Below the pieces are notes generated by a model. The model searched no databases, was not told where the DNA came from, and saw only the letters and a list, made by a program, of their open reading frames with translations. From NCBI GenBank assembly GCA_945643635.1, contig CALZFC010000349.1:3732501-3796500 (forward strand): a stretch of 64,000 nucleotides of DNA, written 5' to 3'. A program made the position numbers and the translations under genes. This DNA comes from Allodiplogaster sudhausi (taxonomy: Eukaryota > Nematoda > Chromadorea > Rhabditida > Diplogasteridae). Shown here piece by piece: positions 11,801 to 21,928 of the stretch (its first letter is position 1; every line of letters begins with the position of its first letter).

Positions 11801-12130
11801 TCAGTCGTCAAAGGGGCGGAACTGCAAATAGACATTATCAGATTCGTCTGTGAGTAGTTGAATAGTACCAAGGGGTCGAATGTAACGTGCATGACGTGGC
11901 TGATAAATTTCCTCACCACTGTGAGCACGCTTAATGTGTCGACGCAGATTAAAACCAGTCGAGAATACATTTAAACAATCTTCACAATTAAAAGCCTTTT
12001 TCTCGATATTGGATTCTACAGGAGGAACAGGCATTGTTTCAGCAATGTTCTTTCCTTTAGATTCAATAGTGGTACTAGTTGCAGCAGGTGTAGAAGCAGG
12101 AGAGGCTGCCTTACGATCACCAGCAGTCAT
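11801..12130 (-). CDS. Small C2H2 zinc-finger protein of the Polinton
   Basis: I chose the Met at 12130 because it sits next to the end of the protease frame (12135). The N-terminal 45 residues are Ala/Thr/Ser/Pro-rich. Then comes one finger of the form C-x2-C-x12-H-x3-H (FNCEDCLNVFSTGF...HIKRAH), followed by an acidic, aromatic tail ending LQFRPFDD. A single C2H2 finger suggests nucleic-acid binding or a structural role. Small zinc-finger ORFs are common accessory genes in Polintons (general knowledge), but I cannot match this one to a named protein. The frame has no break. Confidence 0.55.
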   Translation of the reverse strand: MTAGDRKAASPASTPAATSTTIESKGKNIAETMPVPPVESNIEKKAFNCEDCLNVFSTGFNLRRHIKRAHSGEEIYQPRHARYIRPLGTIQLLTDESDNVYLQFRPFDD

Positions 12131-12134
12131 CGTG

Positions 12135-12633
12135 TCAAAGTGAAACAATGACTTTGGAAAGGGGGGCTTTTATACACTGCCTTAGATGAGTCATAAACCA
12201 ACGAATAACTATTTCGTCATTCGTGACATAATGACGTGTACTAAAATATTTCGCAATAGTATTCATTGTATTTCCACGACAACGTAAATAAAGAAAGAAT
12301 AGACAGTAGTGACCACAAACTACACTAGTTGTACTTTGAACCCTATGAGGAAAAGATTTAACATGTGAAAATTGTTCAAGCCATTTGGCAAGCAATTCTG
12401 GGGGCCTACTTGCTGTTGAATCATAGTATTCAGCAGAATTAGTAGCGTTTACATATACGGCAACCCAGTGTTCACCTGTACTATGAGAATCTCCTGTATT
12501 CCAAGCAATACACACGTTCTGGTAGGACAAGTTTTGTATCACAAGGGAAACTTCCAAGATAATAGACACGTGTTGCAGAACAAGTTTCCAAGAAATTATT
12601 TATTTCTACATTTGTTAATGGGAAAATATTCAT
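12135..12633 (-). pseudogene. Adenain-like cysteine protease (Polinton PRO), one frame slip
   Basis: Polinton maturation protease of the adenovirus-protease/Ulp1 fold, expected to process capsid proteins. The N-terminal part (12633 to about 12520) reads FPLTNVEINNFLE and then a tract ending LPERV. The main part in the neighbouring frame (to 12135) has STGEHWVAVYV with the catalytic His, an EYYDS acidic segment, and QSTTSVVCGHYCLFF with the oxyanion Gln and catalytic Cys. Joining the two requires one frame change near 12515-12535, with no room for an intron. The size, about 165 residues, is short for the family. It lies directly downstream of the major capsid gene, as is typical. The catalytic residues are all still present despite the slip. 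Confidence 0.75.
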
Positions 12634-12655
12634 TGTGCGATAATGTGATATACAA

Positions 12656-13705
12656 TCAAATTTCAACTGCAAGCAGCTCAATTGGAAAAAGATTTCCGTT
12701 GGATGCCGATACCAGCGGCAGCTTCATCGCGTGCACTTGGACACCATGTTGGCACGACATATAATCCTAAACAATATTTATAATTATCAGATAAATGATA
12801 CATAAATATTCTAACCTTTAGCCAAACCTTGACAGGTCTCACATACAATGTACTGTGACGACCTTCCACTGTCAGTCTGACAGTGATTCGAGTAGAAGCG
12901 TTGGTGCCGGGGACGATGCGAGCACGTTCCAACAAGAAATTGTTGAGGCCAAGATGAGAGGATAGGGATATCGTGCAGGATAGGATAGGAGGGTTTGTTC
13001 AAGGGCAAGATTCACATCAACAGCACGAATAAGCAGTTTCATAGAGACGACCTCAATTTTTGCACCATTAGGCGCTGCATCATGACTTTCTAGCACAAAA
13101 GCATCGCTATTGCGATGGAAGGTAAACTGAACGTTTAAAAGTGGTAATAGCAGTCGGTCAGTTGTGAAATGGTCAATATGTACAGGAGAAACAATGTCCA
13201 ACTCGCCCGTTGAAGAAATTGCGTCTAATCTACTCTTATATCCCTTATTATCTGCACTGTCAAGACCAACATCATTGTCTTCAAAGTAACCAGCCGCTTG
13301 AAGTATTCCAAACTTTCGATCTGTACTATGTGTCAAAAGTGTCTCGAGGTACGCCTTGTATGCATATTGACTACATTCAAATATTTGTTGGTTATTGATT
13401 TGCAAGTTGACTTGATCAAAAAAAGTTCCACCAATATAGTTTATTTATGCATACTTGGACACTTTTGTGGCATCATTATGAACAAGCTTTAGTTTAAAAG
13501 CAATGTAACACTTGCTAACTTGCAAGAAATGTCGCGAGTCAACAATGTTAAAAGTAAAAGGTCCAGTGTTGTTAATAGGTGTGCTTGTTGGAATTGAAAG
13601 CCATCGGGCAGAATCAAAGGCAACTTGTGTTGAAGGAATGTCAAAAAGGGAAAGTTCACTACGTGTTGAGGGTGGCGATTTGGGATCTATTAGTTTACCA
13701 ACCAT
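12656..13705 (-). pseudogene. Major capsid protein of the Polinton, with an intron, an in-frame stop and a frame slip
   Basis: The start at 13705 leads to SELSLFDIPSTQVAFDSARW, then TGPFTFNI and a LKLVHND segment. After an in-frame TAA at 13445-13447 the same frame continues as NYIGGTFFDQVNLQINNQ and YAYKAYLETLLTHS, then DRLLLPLLNVQFTFHRNSDAF and LLIRAVDVNLALEQ. These are the landmarks of the double-jelly-roll capsid family annotated in many invertebrates as 'F54H12.2-like'. Near 12955 the frame must change to reach NNFLLERARIVPGT. A canonical small intron (12767-12815, GTTAGA...TGTTTAG) precedes a last exon ending at TGA 12656. The product would form the virion shell. The stop and slip suggest decay. 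Confidence 0.7.
12767..12815 (-). other. Small spliceosomal intron in the capsid gene
   Basis: On the minus strand AAG|GTTAGAATATTT opens and TATTGTTTAG|GAT closes a 49-bp A+T-rich segment, phase 0. It matches the size and consensus of the polymerase introns in the same element. Confidence 0.55.
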
Positions 13706-14202
13706 TACGTAAATATATCACTGGGAAATTTGGGAACAACAGGTCGCGACCGACGTTTTCGAACGACTGAATGTCGTCCTCTTCTAGATGTCTTGCTTTT
13801 AGGCTTACGTTTCTTTGTCTTTTTCTTTTGTGTCTTTCTTTTCTTTGAAATTTGTCGACGGACACGAGAACCAGTACCACCTTGCAATGCAGAAGTAGCT
13901 CGATTAACAAGGGAACGATATGCTTGAGGTCCATGTACACGAAAACTTTCTTCTAATGGTTTTCCGGAAGAAACGTCGTCGACGACGTTGGCACTAGCGT
14001 TAAGTGCTTCAGTGAGGATTGATCGTCCGGCGCTACGAGTAAGTGGCAAAATGAAGTTAAAGAGTTTCGAGAGGACACCACCAACGCCACTACCACCACG
14101 CTGATAAGGAATACCACTTAAACCACTGCCACTTTGGCGTGCTTGTTCCAAGAAGACGGCATGCCAGTCAATGGAATTATCGGGGTCATATGTGACATGC
14201 AT
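13705..14202 (-). CDS. Basic core-like structural protein of the Polinton
   Basis: Start chosen at 14202 (MHVTYDPDN), just after the penton stop at 14208. The N-terminal third has the Gly-rich ARQSGSGLSGIPYQRGG segment and GVGGVLSKLFNFILPL, followed by ANVVDDVSSGKPLEESF. The C-terminal third is very basic, with KKRKTQKKKTKKRKPKSK. This plan (short acidic start, glycine loop, amphipathic 'GVGG.L..L..F..PL' helix, basic tail) recurs in a small Polinton protein thought to be a minor virion or DNA-condensing component comparable to adenovirus core proteins (inference from family knowledge). The frame is intact, about 165 residues. It lies between penton and major capsid genes, all on the same strand. 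Confidence 0.6.
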   Translation of the reverse strand: MHVTYDPDNSIDWHAVFLEQARQSGSGLSGIPYQRGGSGVGGVLSKLFNFILPLTRSAGRSILTEALNASANVVDDVSSGKPLEESFRVHGPQAYRSLVNRATSALQGGTGSRVRRQISKKRKTQKKKTKKRKPKSKTSRRGRHSVVRKRRSRPVVPKFPSDIFT

Positions 14203-14207
14203 TTTTA

Positions 14208-15004
14208 TTATTGCAATCGGAAGGCGTGGCGAAGTGAACGAAAGTGAAGTTGAATACAAATGGTGCCAGAATGAAACTTAACAACCTCGTCCTGATCGTT
14301 TTTTATACTAATGTGTATCGAGTCAACGTATCGAGACTTTGTTGGAAGGTATTGGGGGCGGAAAAAGGCAGAATAAACATTGTCATCAGGACTTCCTTCA
14401 ACCGTAAGCACTTTAAGTAGAGGATTAAGAACATTGGAAACAATTTGGTTTTCGATGATATTTGTGTAAATGTAAAATATATCTTTCGCTACGTGTACGG
14501 AATGTTTTCCGACATACTGTCCATCTGAATAGCCAACAAGTCTTGTGGCCAGACCAAGTAAATAGGCAATTTTCTTTGACATGCTAACTGCGTAAACATC
14601 TTCAGGTTGTGTGATTATACACTTTCGTGTAATGCTATTGTATGTTATAAAGTCGTTGGTAATATCTTTCTTGGTGGTAAGGCTACTTCCACATTAATCA
14701 AAGAAATTAAATCGTCAACCTTTTCGTATGAATTCAGTTGAATGATTACGACCGTTCGAATACTTTCACCCTTGTTTGTCTTATCAAAATACTCTAGAAT
14801 AATATTGTTCTCGTTAAAGTCGTCCATTTCTTGTTTTGTAGTAATTCTGTCATATGTATTGGGGTAAATAATTTCTGTCATTGCAACCTCATAGTCTGAT
14901 TTAAAATGCAAAGGTGCAGGAAGACGAATACGAAAGTCACCAATTTTGTCACCTTCATGTGTATTGCTTATCAGGTAAACATAAAAGTCATCATTGTTAT
15001 TCAT
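14208..15004 (-). pseudogene. Penton-like minor capsid protein of the Polinton, one frame slip
   Basis: The N-terminal frame (15004-14645) begins MNNNDDFYVYLISNTH and contains FRIRLPAPLHFKSDYEVAM and ITEIIYPNTYD-type sequence. The C-terminal frame (ending 14208) contains IFYIYTNIIENQIVSN, PLLKVL, FFRPQYLPTKSRYVDSI and KFHSGTICIQLHFR. Together they match the single-jelly-roll minor capsid (penton) protein of Polintons, which starts with an 'LSN.....L..P..L...WEVAL.EI.YP' region and ends 'YV....I.I.I.DD.G..V.F..G...V.LHF'. The frames differ by one step, with the change needed at about 14660-14690. The protein would occupy virion vertices. Neighbours are the membrane protein and the core-like gene. 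Confidence 0.7.
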
Positions 15005-15007
15005 TTT

Positions 15008-15286
15008 TTAGACGGGTGGCTGTGTATTATAACGTCGACTAGGAATGGTAGGGGAAGGAAGAAGATAGCCAATACACGAGGAAAGGGTTACAATCCAAAG
15101 TTTATTGTCGTCGTTACGTGTGCCAAAAGTTAGATTATATATCGACACTAGAACAACTGTGTAAATAAGTATTACTTGTGCAATGTAGACGAACAGCGCA
15201 CGTGAACAAGACACTTCACCACAATTCCACGAAGCACTTCTAGTTTCGTCAGGGGCGGGTGACAACTTTTCTAGCATGTTTTGCAT
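15008..15286 (-). CDS. Small Polinton membrane protein
   Basis: A frame of about 92 codons from Met 15286 (or 15277). It has a short charged N-terminus, a Cys-containing segment, the hydrophobic helix ALFVYIAQVILIYTVVLVSI, then NLTFGT, and a second hydrophobic stretch LWIVTLSSCIGYLLPSP near the C-terminus. The 'NLT.G....LW...LSS..GYLLP.P' ending is a pattern I recall from small uncharacterised proteins encoded beside Polinton capsid genes. The start overlaps the integrase C-terminal frame by about 40 bp, consistent with compact viral packing. The frame is intact; function unknown. Confidence 0.55.
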   Translation of the reverse strand: MQNMLEKLSPAPDETRSASWNCGEVSCSRALFVYIAQVILIYTVVLVSIYNLTFGTRNDDNKLWIVTLSSCIGYLLPSPTIPSRRYNTQPPV

Positions 15287-15704
15287 CGATCCAAGAATCA
15301 AATGAAGGTGGGTAACCAAGCCAACGTACTAATATTTCCTTCTTGCCCGAGCGTGTTCTTCTTGCAAGTACACGTTGAATTTTATACTCGTCGTCGGGCG
15401 AAGTAATGTGTGAAACGAGTTCACGCTCGTAGACAATACTATCAATTTCCTCGCCGTTCAAATCTTCAATAATATACGCGGGTGGGTCCTTGAACAGACA
15501 CTTTTTTATGCGAAATATTTCCATGGTAAAAGTATTCTTATATCCCTTTGTAAAAGTACCGCGAAGACGAGAAAGACGCACAGTATCGCCTGGTGCATAG
15601 CGATGCTTGGCCATGAGTTGTTTGTCCTCTGCATAAAGGGTTTGCCAAACAAATTCTGCATTTGTTGCATTTACGGACGAGGGTGCAATGTAATCAGAAC
15701 CGGA
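15249..15704 (-). pseudogene. Integrase C-terminal fragment with chromodomain (Polinton INT)
   Basis: The frame opens right after an in-frame TGA at 15705-15707 and reads NATNAEFVWQTLYAEDKQ, then the SH3-like YAPGDTVRLSRLRGTFTKGY, and ends in a chromodomain: YKIQRVLARRTRSGKKEILV followed by RWLGYPPSFDSWID. This is the C-terminal third of Polinton retroviral-type integrases. The zinc-binding HHCC and DDE catalytic parts that should precede it are absent. The DNA upstream instead carries another frame (15671-16141) and then the polymerase gene. I conclude that the core was lost by deletion, so no integration activity is expected from this copy. Confidence 0.75.
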
Positions 15705-16141
15705 TCAGAACGTGTACGCCACTGACTGAAAAAATCTTCAATCAGTGAAGCTATATCGTACTCGTTTTGTCCAAGAGCAATCTTGTCTTTAATAACTGGG
15801 AATTCTGAAGAATTTGCAATTAAATGATTGACAAGTGTTGCAGCCTTTCTCTTAATTGTATCGTTTGAAAATTGAAATGTCTTTAACCAATTTTGTTCTG
15901 GTTGCGATGTCTGAGCTATTGACGTCGTCTGTGGTTGAACATTTTGAGTTCCATTTGGTTGAACAACTTGTTTTACAGGCTGCACAGGAACAGGAGGTTG
16001 AGGTACGTCTATAGATTTTTTTACAATGGGAATGGCAGTTTGAAAACTATGTTCTGAACTTGCTTTATCATCTTCACATACAAGTTTCAAAAGTATTGTA
16101 TCGCAAGTTTCAAAAGTACTTATTTTTTTCAAGAACAACAA
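15671..16141 (-). CDS. Pro/Gln/Val-rich Polinton ORF of unknown function
   Basis: A 156-codon frame between the polymerase and integrase fragment. The central part is low complexity (QPPVPVQPVKQVVQPNG, Gln/Pro/Thr-rich). The C-terminal part is a compact helical region, FSNDTIKRKAATLVNHLIAN then IASLIEDFFSQW. Its end overlaps the open integrase fragment in another frame. The helix-loop-'I..LI.D' ending resembles in layout a small helical domain found in other Polinton ORFs, but I cannot name it. It occupies the place where the integrase core would be expected. The frame is intact. Confidence 0.45.
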   Translation of the reverse strand: MLFLKKISTFETCDTILLKLVCEDDKASSEHSFQTAIPIVKKSIDVPQPPVPVQPVKQVVQPNGTQNVQPQTTSIAQTSQPEQNWLKTFQFSNDTIKRKAATLVNHLIANSSEFPVIKDKIALGQNEYDIASLIEDFFSQWRTRSDPVLITLHPRP

Positions 16142-16277
16142 CTCAAATCAAAATTATTCAAAGTACATTCACAAAATCAAGATAGTCGGAAATCATAAAC
16201 GTATTAGCAATTCAGAACAAGTGACAATGACATTTCTAGCAAAGCTTCACAAGAAAAGACAGACAGTGATTGATACA

Positions 16278-19200
16278 CTATGTGCCTCGATATCCATATG
16301 GGAACGTTCCGTACGTCCCAAATGGAATGCGCCTCTTGTTGAACACGGGCTGGAAGAGTTTCTCGAATGTCACGGTCTCGATACCGTGATCACCGTCGAT
16401 GGCGTACGGAATGGGAATCTTCTTCCATCCCGTACGATTCTTGAGGCGCCGCACAAAGCGATGCATCGATCTGAAATGAATCGACGCTGCAGAGTCCCTC
16501 GTGAAGGGAAAGCCTCTGCATTTCGCCTTTTCGTGCCTCTTGAAATCGGGCGTCTGCCATCGATAGGCATACGCCTTGGGTCCCTGGGCGACGAATTCGA
16601 CGCCGCGGCCCCCTCCCAGCTCATCGGTGAGGTCGCCGAGGAAGTCGCCTTCCAGCTCGGCCAAGGGGTCGACCTCGTCCTCTTTGTGCAGATAGAGGAC
16701 CGAGTCGGTGTCTGAAAGTAAAGTTTTATTTAATAAAAAAATTGGTAAATAGAATGAAACACTTAATGATAATAAATTTTTACTTACCGACGTAGAGGAG
16801 CCTCTCTTCGGGGTGGGGGATCCTCTGGATGATGTTCAGCAGAGTGCATCTGGCATAGGCAGTTGTCAAAACTGCCGACGCCAGACTCGTTGTCGGGAGA
16901 GGCTTCAGTGTTGCCGACGTCGATGGCCGGAAGGTGACCTGGAGCTTTCTGTCGCCGAGCAGACAGTAGTCCCGCACGTCCACGTCCGCGTCATTCATGA
17001 GGCGGAAGAAGCGGCTCGGATCGTCGACAATCTCCGTTTTCAGCCTGTCGTTCCTCTCTCCCAGCTTGCCCCACTGTAAATATGTACATTCATATAAAAA
17101 GAAAACAATATGAAAAATTTTAAACTGGCAAGCGAATTGGCCATCAGCTTGGAGACTTGTCTGGCCGCGGGATTGTGCGCAATCGTGTCCGCGTTCAAGC
17201 GGATTCCTTCTCTCTCCTCGAAGCGCGTGATTCTCTTCAGTGTACGCGGAAGCAGGCCACCCGGATGCCTCCTTTAAAATATAAATATTGCAAGATACAA
17301 ATAATCAAACCAAATAATATATACCATCTTTTATATATACCCACGTGTCCATGTATTCGGACAGTACACCGTGGGATACTTGTCCAGTGGTCGCGTTCCG
17401 CTCATAGAGCGACCACTTCTTATAGTGGCGCGCCTAAATAAATAAAATTTACTGTTTAGTTTAATAAATACAATTTACTATTACCAAATTTAATTGAAAC
17501 GAACCGAGTGGATCTTCAGGATCTTGTATCCACACTTGAGCGCCTCGATGAGTTCGACGGTGGCGAACGTGCCGACGAACTGCCTCTGCTTCTTGCTGTG
17601 CTGGCAGCCGAGAGTGTAGGGGTCCATCTTCTCGGCGCACGCTGCACACAGAGGCATCCCGTTCTTGCCGCTAGAACGAAGCGCCAGAACGGGAACGAAG
17701 AGACGAGTCGGCGGTAGGACCTGATTGCATGTATTAATAAATGTTTTAATTAATAAATATTGGACTTACTGTGCACTTGAAGAATCCTTGAATCTTCAGC
17801 TCTTCCGGCTTCGTGATGGGCGTCTGGATTCTTGAGACGTCGAGCATCTTGCCCTTACCCACCGGGTACGGTCTGTACTTGTTCGTGTACGGGTACAAGC
17901 CTAAAGAAAAATGTTCAATTACTTATTTAAATAATATTAAATGTAAGATTATTCTTAAAAATACTTACCGCAGACGTCGAGGTAGCGGATCGTGTACCCG
18001 GGCTCTGGTTTCGCATACATGCGGAACACCTCGCATCTCCCGCCAAAGAAGGCGTCGTAGAGATTGAGAGGCTCCTGTAAATGAACATTTATTTTGTTAA
18101 ACGAAATAAGTAAAAAATTCTAACCCCAATCTCGTAGTCGGCAAAGAATTGCCGCATCTTGTCGTCCTTCTTGAGCCTCTTCTCAATCTGGCACTCTCGG
18201 ATCACGATGACCTTGTGCTTGCGTCTGAGATGCTAGAGTCGCGCCTCATCTTCTTGACGGATGAGGGCTGCACGTCGGCCACGCACCATCGTGTGGTCCG
18301 AGTAGCGGCACCGACAGGCATGCCAGTAGCAGCCGTGGATCTAAAATATATGTCGTAGTAAAGCAACAAGAAACATATACAAATGAACGAACAATAAATG
18401 TTAAATATAATTGTTTTATCAAAATTACAAATGTACCTCAATGATGAGATCAATCTTGTTCGGTCTCTTGACGAATCCGTCGACGCGGTAGCGAGTTCCC
18501 TTGATTCTCTTCTCGCCACCGTGCTGCGCGTCACGGATTTGGACACCCTTTGTCTTCCTCAGGTAGCTAAAAGTAGAATATTGTTTGATAAATTAAACAA
18601 ATTTTATAAATTAAATCTTACCAAGCATCTTGAGTGCCAGACGACTCTGCTTGTCCTCTGCGGTGATGGGCTTCTCGACAGCCAAGATGTCCTTCTTGAG
18701 GAACTTGCGGCGGAAGACACTAATCGCCGCACTGGCCGCTGTCACGCTCTCGTGAAAGACATGAACGCCCGTGGCGCCAAAGCACTCGGCATCAAAGGTG
18801 CGAATACCTTCGTGCAGGAGGACGACGTCGGAGAAGCAATAAGCTTCAATCTCCAGACGGAAGTCAAATGTAAATTTATTCTGCACGTGCTTGTCGTGCC
18901 AATCATCGAATGCGGCCCTCGCCTCATCCCGCATCGACTTGTACCCAAAGTACTTCTTGTCCGGCACCTTGCCAACGTATTGGTAGTTGGCAGGGCGATT
19001 GAAGCGGTGCGGGAAGTACCCCTAAATATTTATATTAGAAAAGCATTTCTGAGATGGATATTCAACATACCTTCTTCAATTCCTTGATTCCGAATGCTTT
19101 GGGGAAAGAGGCGAGAGGCATGGCGAGGAAGCTCAGCGAGTCAACCATTCTGACGTTGTTGACCTCTAGCTTCATAATTTTTCTTCCTGCCATTATCAAC

Positions 19201-21586
19201 TCGGACGGCGAGACAGGGCTACGGTCGCTGCACAGATGGCGCAGAATAAACTGGCCATCATAGCTACAATTATGAATAAATAAAAGGTGAAATTATTTAA
19301 TTTAGACAAGAAAAATAAATTGATATAATACTTACGCGCGGAGATTGTGAGCGACGAGGGTGAAGCCCTTGTGTTCGTCACCGAACACCCAGTCGCAGAA
19401 TTCTTCGATTATCTTCTTTTTGGGGTTGTCCAGGGCCTGCCATTGCTAGAGTCGTCGCTCTCCGCAGTGTTCACAACTGCACGAGACGTCGTAGACGTCC
19501 GCGGGTAGCTCTCCTTCGCATTTTCCGCATGAGCGGAGAGCAATGATGAGATTCGGGACGTGCATCTTGGCTCCCCTCTTATTCTTCACAAGGCGCGTCT
19601 GAGGAAAACAAAGAATAATAATTGTATGAACCATAAATATTTTTTAATAGACAATTAATACCTCAATGTCGAATACTATCGTCTTCTTCTGGAACTTCTT
19701 TGACAGGGGAGGCAGAGGCGAGACGTAGCATGTCTTGTGGCCATGCGGTCGTTCCTCACAGCACGTCTCGTAGTAGGAATAGCCACATTTGTGAGGACGA
19801 CCACGGCGAGACATATTCTTCGGCTTATTACATTGCGTGCAAAGGTCAAGCTTTTCACAGTATGACTTTCCACCATCGACACCTAAATTTAAATGTTATA
19901 TGTACATATCAATGTCATAAATGTATATAAATTTAACCTTTCTCTTGGTGTCGTTTCAGGCACTCTTCATTGTGGCAGACAACGCCACATGCCTCACACT
20001 TGTGTGCACCATGCCCATTGCACATGTCCTTCTGTCGCGTTCCACACTTGTCACAGTTGACAGGGCGCGAGTAGTGTGCTGATGAAGCGTCATCCAGAAC
20101 ATCACACAGTGGGCAGTAGAACTGTCGATCTTAAATAGAAAATAAACCTTTTAAATGGAATAAATATATAATTAAAATGACTAACTGAAGAATGTTGCAA
20201 TTCTCTTAATGTGGTCAAAGTGGCCTCGTCGCAGACGAAGTCCTATCACGCTGTTGTCATCAATGTAGTCCCCGGCGAAAACTGCCCTTCCTGGTTTATC
20301 TCCATAAAACAAGACGAGCTGGACGCCTGGCATGTTCTCTTGGAACAGCTTAACGTCGTCGATGGTGTAGGTGCTCTTCTTCGGTATCGCAAATTCTCTA
20401 TGGTACAGATCTGCGACTTCTTGTTGTCGTCCTTCGTATCGGATAGACCTCCATCTGGGGAAGTCATTCTTACGATCAAGATATGCCATGCCAATGGCAA
20501 TTGCCTTTGCGAGGCAGTCCTTGTTCCCTGAAATAAATTTAATAAAATAGTAACATTATAAATTCCAAAACATTGTATAAACAACAAATCGATTTTTCAA
20601 ACCTCTGGCCTTGGTGATATTGCTCATATCATTCTTTTTGGCGAAAGAACGATTTCCGGATCCGGTGGGCACATCAATCCACGAGATCCGAACATGGAGC
20701 TAAAAATATACTAAATATAAAACATAATCTTTGAAAAAACTTATGTAGTTTTATAAAACTTTGAATCAATACACATACCTCGCTAAAAAGAAGCGGCGTT
20801 GCCACTCCCGTAGACGTGTTCGCAAAGGAGATCTCTTTGCGTAGAATATTCGGAATATTGTCCGAGTATACCGAGGGCTTCATGTAGTAGGCCCTTGGCT
20901 GGCCTTCTTGGTTAATGGCGACAGAGACACGGAGATCGCTGCCGTGTTGAGTCGGCTTGCTCTTCTCGAGCACATCTAGCATAACCTAAATATTATAATG
21001 AAATATAAATACGTTTATACAAAAAATATAACAACTTTCGAATGTAAACAAGCAAATTTAAAATTTTAAAAAATGCAAACTGACCAGGTCAAAGAGTCCA
21101 TCGAGATAATTTGTTCTCTTGGCTAGCCTGCGGAAGCGGATGGAAATGTCTTCCTGTTCCACCTTGAACCTCTTGTTACGGCTTCTCGAGAATTCTTCCA
21201 CTTTGTAGAATTCTTTGATCTCATGCAGCACGCCATCAATATGGAGAGGGCCCTATAATAATGAACATTTGAAATAAAAATAACCCTTTAAAAAATCACT
21301 GAGTGAAGACAAATTGAATACCTCCACTTCTTCTTCTTCTTCGACTTCGTCTTCGTCATCCATTTCCTCTTCTTCACTGTCTTCATATGAGGTTTCTTCC
21401 TCCGAGGTGCTGCCACTGTCGCTTGCCGTTTCATTGTCGACGTACTCTTCGTCGTCAGACTGTTATAATAATTACACCTTCGAATAATAATAAAGAACTG
21501 ACCCAAGTGGAACATATCAATGGGTAAAATAGAAGAGAAAAATATGTAGAAATAAATATGTACATACCGATTCTCCACTGCTACTG

Positions 21587-21619
<33 letters not shown>

Positions 21620-21892
21620 ATGCTGCTGCCGCTGCCGCTGCTGCTGTTGCTGCTTGTGTCGCTGTACGGCACCAGTCTTCGTTTTCGATCATAGACGTCA
21701 GCCACAGAGGTGGAGGGCAGCTGCTCTTCCTCTCGCTCCTATTTTATTTCAAAATCTTTATATACTTCAAGGTAATTTTTTCCAATATAAAGCAAGTTAA
21801 TAATTTGATAGATAATATTTATGTCTTACTTGGATGCCGCGACGTCCCTTCTTGGCAATGCTGACGGTTCCAGAATTGCTTGCACGCTTCAT
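16278..21892 (-). pseudogene. Protein-primed family-B DNA polymerase of the Polinton, about 21 exons, several lesions
   Basis: Exons (low to high): 16278-16711, 16788-17073, 17130-17271, 17341-17433, 17505-17720, 17770-17900, 17969-18074, 18125-18340, 18437-18566, 18622-19021, 19071-19263, 19336-19598, 19662-19882, 19938-20129, 20186-20527, 20603-20699, 20779-20985, 21085-21252, 21322-21459, 21568-21738, 21830-21892. About 1400 codons. The N-terminus is Ser/Asp/Glu-rich, followed by a Cys/His-rich zinc region. Then come exonuclease motifs VFDIE (Exo I), YDGQF (Exo II) and YCFSDVVLL (Exo III). The polymerase has DAFFGGR, motif A DVCGLYP (Gly where Ser is usual), EASGWP, motif B with NSL/WGK, motif C YVDTDS and a late FLGDLTDEL. 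Lesions: in-frame TAG at 18233-18235 and 19446-19448, a frame change within 17130-17271, and an out-of-phase junction between 18622 and 18566. It would replicate the element if intact. Confidence 0.85.
17074..17129 (-). other. Probable GC-AG intron at polymerase motif B
   Basis: Phase is kept, and motif B (K-x3-NS-x-WGK) is continuous, only if the donor is CTT|GCCAGTTT and the acceptor TTTACAG|TGGGGC. A GT donor four bases away breaks the frame. Confidence 0.4.
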
Positions 21893-21928
21893 GATCCTTG
21901 ACAGGTGAGAGACTGAGAATCTGCAAAC
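21893..21928. promoter_or_regulatory. Bidirectional intergenic region between polymerase and the divergent small gene
   Basis: Only 36 bp separate the two divergent ATG codons (21892 minus, 21929 plus), so the two genes must share promoter or leader sequence. No clear TATA element is visible in it. Confidence 0.4.

Noticed and set aside
16221..16715. 164-codon plus-strand frame
   Set aside because: Antisense of the last polymerase exon, whose protein carries the motif-C continuation and FLGDLTDEL.
18398..19087. Longest open frame in the window (229 codons, plus strand)
   Set aside because: It is antisense to polymerase exons and introns that match the family in order; its own sequence has no motif.
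18233..19448. Reassigned UAG codon as the genetic code of this genome
   Set aside because: UAG and UAA are used as ordinary terminators in other genes here (for example 22182-22184), and other lesions occur in the same gene.
21517..21705. Serine-run frames from a (CTG)n tract
   Set aside because: The tract is part of the polymerase N-terminal exon 21568-21738; the longer frames run through introns.
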